64,000 nt of DNA, taken from assembly GCF_000226115.1 (NCBI RefSeq), contig NC_016460.1:124001-188000 (forward strand). Direction: 5' to 3'. The DNA comes from Thermothielavioides terrestris NRRL 8126 (lineage: Eukaryota; Ascomycota; Sordariomycetes; Sordariales; Chaetomiaceae). Numbering within the stretch: position 1 is the first letter of the stretch; every line of letters starts with the position of its first letter. The notes below the pieces were generated by a model. The model ran no database searches and had not been told where the DNA came from. It saw only the letters and a list, made by a program, of their open reading frames with translations. Both the position numbers and the translations under genes were made by a program. Shown here piece by piece: positions 51,211 to 61,100 of the stretch.

Positions 51211-54200
51211 ATGGATGGGCCTGCCCGCCTCATTCACCTGCCGCTGGGGACGAGGGGTCTGTCCATCGTATGTCGGCCCCCACTGTCCAACGCCGGCCGG
51301 ACTGTCCTTCATGAGCCGCATTGGCGCTGCCGCTGACCCGGTTCCGCCTCCAGAACCAGAGTGACGACTCGAGGATCGGCTCCAGCCGCGACGACAGCAC
51401 CAACAGCGGCACCATCTCCACCCTCAATCCGTCGGGGAACCTCGGCTTCACCTTCCTCCCCGTCGTCGTCTACTCGGCCGCTTGCTTTGCCGTCTTCATC
51501 GTCCTGCGCCGCAGGTGCCGCCGCGTCTACGCCCCGAGGACCGTGCCGTCGCTGCGCGCGCCAGAGTGAGTACCGGCCCGTGTCCGACTCATCCCCGTGG
51601 CTGCTATTTCTCTCCGCGGCGCTGATGCTGAGAGACAATGGTGCAGGAGCGCGAGCCCCGAGCTGCCGGGCGGCTGGTTCAACTGGATCAGGCCCTTCTT
51701 TGCCATCAAGGATGACTACATCCTCAACAACTGCTCGCTGGACGGCTTCTTCTTCCTCCGCTTCCTGCGCGTGCTGTCCATCATTTGCCTTGCCGGCTGC
51801 ATCATCGTATGGCCCGTCCTGCTGCCGGTAAACGGGACCGGCGGCAGCGGCCTGTCGTCCCTCGACTCGCTGACCATCGGCAACATCAAGCTAGCCGACA
51901 GGTTCTACGCCCACGTTGTCGTTGCCTGGTGTTTCTTCGGTCAGTCCGTCCGTTCGTCTGCCGGCCGCCGTGCTGAAGCTCATGATCACCTTTCTACCGC
52001 CAGGCTTTGTGCTGTTCATGGTGTGCCGAGAATGCATCTACTATGTCAATCACCGGCAGGCATATCTGCTGTCGCCCAACTACTCGAGCCGTCTCTCCTC
52101 GAGAACCGTCTTGTTCACCTGCATTCCAAAGCCCTACCTGGAGGAGGCGAAGCTGCGGAAGCTGTTCGGCGACTCGGCAAAGAACTTCTGGATCGTCAGG
52201 GACACCAGCGCGCTGCGCGCCCTCGTCGAGGACCGCGAGGAAACCGCCGACCGGCTTCAGCAGGCCGAAGTCAAACTCATCAGACTGGCCAACGCAGCGC
52301 GGCAGAAGCACGTCAAGAAGCACCCGGCTCCCTCGACGCTCAACTCCCACCCCGACCAGGCGCCAGCCGCATCGCCCGAGGTGCCTTCTTCAGGCGACGC
52401 AGAGAAGGGCCACGCCCAAACGGACACCGCCATCCAGTTTGCCGAGCGTCAGCTGTCCGTGCTGGATAGCCCGGCCCCGGAGAAGCCGGCGGACCCCGAG
52501 TACACGCACCCGTACGGCCTCCATCCCTCGCTGCCGGATGTTCGGGGCTCCGTGGCGGCCCTCTGGATCCCCGCCGAAGCACGGCCGCATCACCGCCCCC
52601 TCAGGAACTTTGGCCGCCGCGTCGACACGATCCGATGGACGAGGGCGCGGCTAAAGGTGCTGAACCGGGAGATCTGGAAGCTCCGGCGGAAGCACCGCGC
52701 CGGCGACGGGTCGCCCCTGAACGCGGCCTTTGTCGAATTCGACTCGCAGGCCAGCGCCCAGGCCGCCTTCCAGACCCTGGCCCACCATCTGCCGCTGCAC
52801 ATGTCGCCGCGCTACATCGGCCTGCAGCCGGACGAGATCGTATGGAGCGCCCTGCGCATCCGGTGGTGGGAGCTCATCATGCGCCGCTTCTTCATGATGG
52901 GCGTCATCGCCGCCGCCGTCATCTTCTGGTCCATCCCGGCCGCCTTCGTCGGCATGCTCACCAACATCCACGAGCTGAGCCAGAGCATCTTCTTTCTGAG
53001 CTGGGTCGTCAAGCTCCCCGCGCCCATCCTGAATATCGTCCAGGGCCTGCTGCCCGCCCTGGCCCTGTCGTGGCTGATGTCCGCCGTCCCCTGGATGCTC
53101 AGGGGCTGCGCGAGGGTTGCCGGCGTGCCTTCGCACGCCCAGGTGGAGCTGTTCGTGCAGCACGCCTACTTCGCCTTCCAGGTCGTGCAGGTCTTCCTCA
53201 TCACTACGCTTACCTCGGCCGCGTCGGCCGCCCTGTCGCAGATCCTGCAGGATCCGCTCTCGGTGAAGGACCTGCTGTCTGAGAACTTGCCCAAGGCGTC
53301 CAATTTCTACCTGTCCTACATCCTCATTCAGTGTCTTGCCGCCGGGTCCGCCAGGCTCGCCAACTTCGGCGATCTCGTCCGGCACGAGATCATCTCAAAG
53401 GCGTCGGCCAACCCGAGATGGCGGTTTAAGCGCTGGCGCAAGCTAACCCGCGTCCACTGGGGCAGCGAGTTCCCTCGCTTTACAAACATGGGCGTTATCG
53501 GTGGGTCAGGCCATCCCCCAGACACGGACACGCGAACGCTAATCGGCTGCCACAGCGATCAGCTATTCTTGCATAGCGCCCCTGGTTCTTGTCTTCGCCG
53601 GACTCGGCATGTTCTTCGTCAGCTACATCTACCGCTACGGGTTGATCTACGTGTACGACTCGAGCCTCGACACCAAGGGCCTCTTCTACCCCCGCGCCTT
53701 GATGCAGCTCATGATGGGCCTCTACATGGCCGAGATCTGCCTGATCGGCCTCTTCGCCTTGAAGTCGGCATTCGGGCCGCTGCTGCTGATGGTCATATTC
53801 TTCGTCTTCTCCGCCCTCGTACATATCTCGCTCAACGAAGCTCTCACGCCCCTGCTATACGGCCTTCCCCGCACGCTGGCCTTGGAGAAGGATATCGGCC
53901 GCATCGCTGAGGATGAAAGGCCGGGGGACGACACCGCCCATCCCCCAGCCGAACCTGCGGGCGGCCTCGCTGCAGATTACTACAACGTGTCAGACGACGA
54001 CGACTCGGACGACGCGGACGCGCCGCCGCCCGTCCACGACCTTGACCCCGACATCCAGCTGCGCGGCATCGAAGGAAGCAGCAGCCTCAAATACATGCTG
54101 GTGCAGCTGACGAAGTCGCTTTTCAAATCCGCCCTCAGGCGCGGCACCAACGCCCCGTCCGAGCCCCCGCAGCCGAAACCGACCCCGTCGTCGGCCTCCC

Positions 54201-54610
54201 CCGAATCCCCGCTGACCCGCGTCCTGACGCAGATCAAGAACTTCCTCACGCCCGACCCGTCCCGCAAGCCCAACATGCTGCTGACCTTCCTGCACCCGGA
54301 GATCTACCAGGACTTCCGCGCGCTGCAGCCGCGCGTCAACCCGGGCCCCGCGCCCGCCGACGCGCCGCTGCCGCCCGACTACGCCAAGCGCGCCTACTGG
54401 CCGCCCGAGATGTGGGCGCCCGCGCCGCGGCTGTGGATCCCGCGCGACGACGCCCGCGTCAGCCGCCAGGAGGTCGCGCACTCGCGCCAGGCCGGCATCG
54501 CCGCGTTCGACGCCGGCTGCTGGCTCGTCGAGAGGGGCCGCCGCCGCCGGCTGATGGTCGAGTGCGACATGGAGGCGTCGCCGTTGCACGAGGAAAGGGT
54601 GGTTTATTAG
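51211..54610 (+). CDS. Calcium-permeable stress-gated cation channel, CSC1/OSCA/TMEM63 (PHM7) family
   Basis: Proposed exons: 51211-51267, 51354-51565, 51647-51939, 52004-53500 and 53556-54610, giving 1037 residues. Every junction keeps the frame, but exon 1 is tentative: no ATG is in frame with exon 2, and an ATG at 51150 with a weaker donor is possible. The N-terminal late-exocytosis helices (GFTFLPVVVYSAACFAVFIV) lead to YAPRTVPSLRAPE and LPGGWFNWIRPFFAIKDDYI, typical for the family. Next is the PHM7 cytosolic domain (SRTVLFTCIPKPYLEEAKLR ... NAAFVEFDSQASAQAA). The DUF221/RSN1 pore region follows with about seven helices (FMMGVIAAAVIFWSIPAAFVG; VQVFLITTLTSAAS; YGLIYVYDSSLDTKG). The C-terminal tail is long, acidic and disordered, then ends YAKRAYWPPEMWAPAPRLWI, as in other fungal members. 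These channels open to osmotic or mechanical stress. Confidence 0.88.
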
Positions 54611-54707
54611 CGGCTGGGCTTTCATTGGCGTGGTGGGTGGGTGGATGGATGAAAGCTATTGGATAATCTCATGGGTATGTAAGGTATGAAGTAACTAGTT
54701 AATCATC

Positions 54708-55112
54708 TTATGCTAGCTCACTAGGAGGAGGCGTTGTTGCTCCCCAGTCTATGCTAGACACTCGTTCGGGAGTTGTTGCATGATCCCCATGATCCCCATG
54801 ATCCCCTGAAGGATGCATGGTGTCGACGACGGGAAGGTTTCTGGGAGACTTAGCGGCGAGGTCTCCGCGTTCTAGGCTTGCCCAGAATTTGGCGTAGAAG
54901 GGAAAATCGCGCTTGACAAACTCAATAAGGCCCGCGATGCTGCCCGGGACCGCGCTGTTTGGTGAGGATGCAGACATGGCCAGACCAATGATTTGACTGG
55001 CCAATCTCCGGAAATTCGATCTATCCAGCAGTTTCTGCCGGATTAGAGGTTGAGCTTGATGTGGTAACTTCTGGACAGATACATGCATGCAAGGTTGCGC
55101 AAGAGGGGCCAT
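54708..55112 (-). CDS. Small hypothetical protein, weakly supported
   Basis: An ATG-started frame of 134 residues. The middle (IRQKLLDRSNFRRLASQIIG; AGLIEFVKRDFPFYAKFWAS) reads like a folded helical protein with balanced charges, unlike the Arg/Pro-rich shadow frames elsewhere. The C-terminus has a GDHGDHGDH repeat from a 9-bp tandem. There is no signal peptide, membrane helix or recognised domain. It lies 97 bp beyond the channel stop, convergent to it. It may be the last exon of a longer or decayed gene, since minus-strand frames further upstream (55212-56029) also contain protein-like pieces. Confidence 0.35.
   Translation of the reverse strand: MAPLAQPCMHVSVQKLPHQAQPLIRQKLLDRSNFRRLASQIIGLAMSASSPNSAVPGSIAGLIEFVKRDFPFYAKFWASLERGDLAAKSPRNLPVVDTMHPSGDHGDHGDHATTPERVSSIDWGATTPPPSELA
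54781..54806. repeat. 9-bp tandem repeat (TGATCCCCA)
   Basis: Almost three copies, encoding GDH repeats on the minus strand. Confidence 0.85.
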
Positions 55113-57864
55113 GATTGGCAGTGTTCGAGGCAACCGGAGAAGATTCAGCGTGCTTCGTTGGCAACATTTACTTGGTGTATTGTGTGCACTTTGAAGTCGA
55201 CTGGAATATTGCTACTCCAAACAAGGTCGGATACAGAGACTCGCTCGTACTAGCCATGATGACGATGGTCTACGGATTAATGTTGACATATGCAGTGCAA
55301 GGTCTCGTCTGCCGCCATAGTTCAACCTACGGTTGGCCCTAGGGTTGACGATGTTTACTCCGGTGGCCAGAATGCCATAGCCTCTTGCAGCATGAAGGAG
55401 GCAAGCTGCCACAAAGGAGGACAACGTATTTTCGCCATCCAATGGCAAGCCGGGACGGTCAGCGAGTTCTCTCAACAGCAGCCGCTTGGGCTCCGCATCA
55501 CAACGGGCATGCTGTGCTTGTGCTCAGGGGTCATTAACGCAATCCGTTGGAAGGGAACCTACGGTGTCGGGATGCTGGCTCCAGGAATAAACATGTATAG
55601 GTACCTTATCTGCAGAACAAGGCGAAACTGGCCTCGAGTAACCGAGGTAAGGGACACTCGGCGCCCACAACGCAGCAAGAGCGAGACATGATCGGTTGCG
55701 AAGTGCTCGGGTGAGGCATCTGGCGTCAGGAGGGGTGTAAGCTGAAATCGTGAGCATATATCACAACCTGCGGGGGATCAGATTTGGCAACATGGAGGTA
55801 CTCGGTCCGCATCTGATACCCATCGTTTTCTGACAGTTGCCTCAGCGACTTCTGTCTCTGTATACCGACGGACTGCTTCACGAGCCCAGCAACATATCGT
55901 GATATACGCAGTGGGCCTCGTCTTCTCAAACGAGTACATGACAGACGCTAGAGACGCACCTAGCTCTCCAGGGCAGCCACCCGAGAACCGTGCATGGAGG
56001 CAATCCATTCTTGGTACCACGTTGGGCACTCCCTGGTGAACGTAGAGGAGCAGAGTAACAGCGCGGTTGTGACAACAGCGCGGAAGCTGCGCATGCTCAC
56101 TGGTACTCGATCATACAGTGCCCGACAAGCAATTGCCTACGGCCAACGGCAAGACAACCCTCGGGCATGAGCGAAGTCATATGATCAGGGACCGGTGTGG
56201 GTAAGGGAGGGCAGCGTCTGAGAGCTGTTGGCTGAGATCGACCGAGTCTCGTGCACGGAGCGATTCGCTCTGCAACGTCCAAGACGCCGAGAGAAGGCCG
56301 GCTTTTTACTTGGCAGACTCGACTCCCTTCGTCTCAACGCCCCCAGCGGCCGGCCGCCATCCGCCGAGGCGGGCCAGGCAGGTGGTCTGATGCTGCCGGC
56401 CCCGCTCTCCATACCCGAAACAAGCCAGGCGGCCCGTGATGATGTGCGTCGGGACTAAACCCACCGGTCAAGGCTTGTGCTTCCCACCTTCAACAAGAGC
56501 CCCGCCCGGGCGTTAGCTGGCTGGATCGTTTCATGACTCCGGTCCCCCTTCTGCAAACCACCTCCCCGTTACACCAGCAATCCGAGAAGAGGTTCCTCGA
56601 CCTCCTCCACTGGCCAGGCCGGCTTGGTGTGCTGAAAGCAGCGGCGGAGAGAGTGTTCGCGGCGGTTTCATTTCCATGCGCCTGTGGTTGAAAAGAGGAT
56701 AAAAATCCGTCGGCCATGTCTCGTAAGGGGAGCTGCCGCAAACTGGATGGATGGTAGCTCAGGTAGCTCAGCGATCATTAGATGAAGCGCGCGCTTCTGG
56801 TCAGGTGGGCATCGGACTGCAGGCTTTAGGCCTAGATCCTATGTTTATCCCGGCAGTCTGGGCGTTGGCTAGTTAACCCTGCCTCGCGCCGACCCTTGGA
56901 TTCTGGATCTTGGTCGATCGGGTGGTAGCAGGAGCTAACATCGATGCCCTTTACCCCTTTTGATGCTTTGCATGCGCATCTTGGTCCCGGGAGGGGCTAG
57001 AGCCACGGATACAGATGGCCTCCTCCCCGAGCCGGGGATGGCTTCCTAGCGTGGTCAACATGCCGCCGTCGCATGTCTCGGGGCACATCCGGTGAAAATG
57101 AGGAGTCGATTTCTGAGAGGCTCCATAAAGGGGTGTGGAGACTACTACATACTAGAAGAGGAGTGGAGGGAAGCTGTCCATCTCGATTTCAGAGCTATGG
57201 CCGGCTAGTGGCCAGCACTAGCCGCGCTATTGACAGGGAGACCGTTTAACGGCACTGGCGTGGAGGGGGGGTGAGAGCGGCTGCGACAGGAGGTGGGGTG
57301 CCACAACACTAAGGAGAAAGTTGGAATTGCGTCTCCATTGGAGAACAAACCACCACATGGCTCGCGGTCTGCCTGCCGGCGGCCGCCCGAAACACAGCCG
57401 GAACGAACCCCTTTGACACACGCCGGCGCCGGCACGAGCCTTAGGGAGCCCCTGGTGTCCAGCGGATGGCAATCGGAAGCGAGATGGCAATTCTCAGGAG
57501 CACAGATCGAGGACACCGGCAGGCCGAGAACGCAGCGGAAACACGTGGTCCGCTGCCGCCTGTGGCACGCCGGGCACCGGCATGAACGATGGTGGATTGA
57601 ATGGCGGCGACGGCACCAGCAACCTCTGCTGGCGCACATTCCTGGCAGGCAAGCCCAAGAAGAAGGGCAGATCAGAGGTGGCCGGCAGATCCCACCGCGC
57701 CTCACCGGCTGCAGCACGCAACGCACGGCATGCCGCCCATGATACCTTGGCAACGGCACCGGTGAGGTGAGCCGCAGCCCGGGTGGCTGCAACAGAGTGG
57801 CTGAGGACGGCGGGGTAGCACGACGGATGTGGTACAGAAGACACCTGACAACGGCCAGCGATAC

Positions 57865-57876
57865 GGGGGGGGGGGG
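57865..57876. repeat. 12-bp poly-G run
   Basis: Twelve consecutive G in the gene-poor tract. Confidence 0.9.
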
Positions 57877-58043
57877 CCGCATCCCGGATACAGGGCAGAG
57901 TCAACTTGATGAACAGTAGGAGCACAGCAATGCCCTTCTGCCGTAGTAGTATGCAGTATGTAAGCGGACGGACGGAAGACGAAGATCGCCTACACCATCC
58001 ACGCCGTCTCATCGACTGGCCAGACGCGCCGCGCCAACGCCGT

Positions 58044-58118
58044 GCAGACAGGCAGACAGGCAGGCAGGCCAATCTGCATCTGCCTCTGCATTCTGCATTT
58101 GTCTGCATCTGCATCTGC
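58044..58118. repeat. GGCAGACA and CTGCAT simple repeats
   Basis: A GCAGACAGGCAG-type repeat (58044-58069) runs into degenerate CTGCAT hexamers (58074-58118). Confidence 0.75.
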
Positions 58119-61100
58119 ACCAGACGAGGACGCCCTCCAATTAGGCAAGGTAATTTTCTCCCTTCCCTACGGAGGTTTGCGGAGTGAAAACGAGCAATTC
58201 CATCCGGGGCGGTGCATGCTCGTCCACTACTGCACGCTCTCGTGTATGTAGAAGTCGAGACCAGTGCCTGGTCGGGACTGGGCTGCCTGAGTCGGTAGGT
58301 GGTTTTCTTACCATGCAGACGGGATGGTGGGAGCTGCGTTGCGTTCGCTGGCTCAGCTAATATACCTTAGTGTATGTAGGTCAGGTAGGTTGTCGCATCC
58401 TGGAATCGTGCATACATTCAGTGTGACTCGAGAAGGACGCGTCGTCCGAGGCGTGCGCGCATCACGCCATGTGAAAGTGCAATCCCGAAAGCCATTGAAC
58501 GGAGCGGCACCTTGCTTGAGTGCTGCACTCCCCCTCCACAGCGAGATTGCGGCGTAAGACGGAGTCGGGAGGGGCAGGCAGATCCGGCTGCAGATAAAGG
58601 GGGCAGCGCTGCGGGACCTAAATCGGAGGTTTTGATAGGTAATGAGCTGATAGGGGCGCTGCCCCTCGGCGTTGCTCAGCGCTATCCGACCCGATAAGGT
58701 CCTCGCAGTCCAAGCTTGCTTAAGCCGAGCTCGCTGTCAATGGAGATTGGGCGATGTGATGTGATCCATTGGCGAATAGTGGCGAGCTCAGCTTCAGCTT
58801 CGAGATTGGTTAGCTACACCCCTATATCAATCCAATCTTTAGTCAGCCCCTCGACCCCTGATTGTTGATGCTGTCCGTCTCCGTGGAGCCCCTCCTTGAA
58901 CTTACATACATTCACGAGGTGGGGTTCGAGGACGAGCCAAATATGCAGATCAGATCATGCGCGTACACTAAATGTTAAGTGTACTCCGCACGAAATAAGA
59001 ACAATATCATCATGCAGGCACGATAAAACGTCAAATTCCATGACCAATGGTCTCGCCATCGCCCCGTGCGCCCTGGACAGACTCCACTGGCTGCGGTTGC
59101 TGGGCTCGGTGGGCTGGATTACCTAATGACTCGACTGGCATCCCCCCTGTCTGACTGCGATAACGCTAGCGTACCCGGCTCCTCGGCGCAACCCACTGGG
59201 GTGAGCCTAGGGCTGGACGCCGCCCAGAACCGATTCGGCGCCGCACATCGGCGGGGATCAACAACCGCTTGCGGGCCCGAGAATCGCGAACTTTTAGCGA
59301 GTTATGAATTACCTGCAGTCATCACGCCGGTTGCGACAATTCGGTTGCCGGCGGCCATCCGCGCGGCCCCAAGGTAGCAGGCGGGTTTCAACGGTCCAAG
59401 AAGTTGCTAATTCTGGTGGTTCAGAATGCATCTCGTATTGCCGCAGTAGCCCGTGAAGGTGCTCAAATTTTTTTCTGTTGACCAAATCGCCACCAGCCGC
59501 CATATCGCCACTAGCTGCCGACGACGCCGGCTGGGCATTGGCTCGGGGGCCCCCTTACCCGAATCGCCCACCGGCAAGCGTGCGAAATTTGCCAGGAGGC
59601 GCCAGCCCCTCTCGTGGGCAGCTGGGTAACATGAGTTAACACCTAGCTGCTGGTGGCGTCCAGGCTCAACCGTTCTCTTGGACTTGCCGCATGCGTCTGC
59701 TGCCGCATTGGCGATTTTTTTCGGTGTGCCGACACGCAGGAGAGGAGAGGGGGCTCGACAAATCAGAGCTCCAGAGGCACAAGTGCCTATGCATGCGTCT
59801 GGGTTCCAGCATGCACATCCCAGTCTAGCCCCAGACGTCCCCGTGGTTCAGCACTTGGCGTCCTCCACAGTATCATGGTTCTGGTTCAGACACTGCATTT
59901 ACACAGTAGTGAGTGAGCGAGACTCGACAGGGGTGAGGCTCCCATGATCGAGATCGAGGGAAGCTGCCAAAAGCTGCGAAGTTTAGCAGGCTGCCCCCCG
60001 AGTTCCGCGGAATTCCCTTCCCACGACCAACGACGACGAGGTGGGGAGGAGAATGCTGCAGCTAATGCAGCGTCCTGTCCTTCCGTAGGGCGGTGCTGTT
60101 TCATGGGAGGCAGGGCAACCCGGTGGGCCACTGGGCCCGATGTCGAACGCTTGGCGCACACTACGCATGTACGGACACAGCCCATTGTTGACATCGCGAT
60201 GCAGGGCGAAATAACTACTCGAGGTGGGGAGACACTCAACACTCATTCTGCCAAAAGAACCGTGCTTATTTGCCTGTTGCCTGCCGCCACCACACAGCGG
60301 CAGCACACGGCTTTCGACGGGTGGTCGCCAGACGCTGGTGCCAAACCTCGGCAACCGCCAAGGGAGGAGGAGAATGCGCCTCGCAAACGGTTGTGCAACG
60401 TGCCTCAGCAGCAGCCACTTTGCGGGGTCCGCCTCAGAGCTCGATAACAACACCACCACCTGCTGCCCTGGAAGCTTCACCGGTGCTGCAGACACGGCAG
60501 CAACGACACCACTCCAAGCTTCCGGCCAGAGTAGGTGGTCAGACTCGTCCAGCATCTTCCGCCAATTCCCCTCCTGAACGAGAGTCAAGATGGAGAGCAT
60601 CGTAGCTTCGAGTCATCCCATGACGGACCTCGGAACTCAAAGCGCTCGATTTGCCCGCCCGGCGGACGCATCGTAAACAAGGTGCGATGACGTGTCCTGG
60701 GCTGCAGAGATGCGCCGGGTCTCTCTCTGCCTCCATGCCCTTCTGGTCGTGGGCGGAACTGGTGTGCAAGCGGAGGCTGCAGTCATACCTGGGAGTCGCT
60801 CGGACCCGGGTGTCCGTGGTGGTTGCTGGTCGACCCTCTTAAGCGCGTCGGCCGCAAATGTGCACTTCATCACGCCCCGCCGCGGTGACACGGCCCTGAC
60901 AGTCGGCCGGAGGGGCACGTCTCTAGGTGACACTGCAAAAGCTGTGCGCAGACTGTAGACCTCAGCTGGCGCCGAACCACCATCTCGGCACGTCAGGAAC
61001 CCTCAACACCTGTCCCTGCGGATTTCGGATCCGGGTACGACTTCGTAACCAGGGGCTGTTTGGTGTACGGATCCGTAGTGTATGTCAAACCGCAACGCGG

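Noticed and set aside
58963..58985. Palindrome GTACACT...AGTGTAC
   Set aside because: Seven-base arms with a 9-base spacer in AT-richer DNA are too short to support an operator or small RNA.
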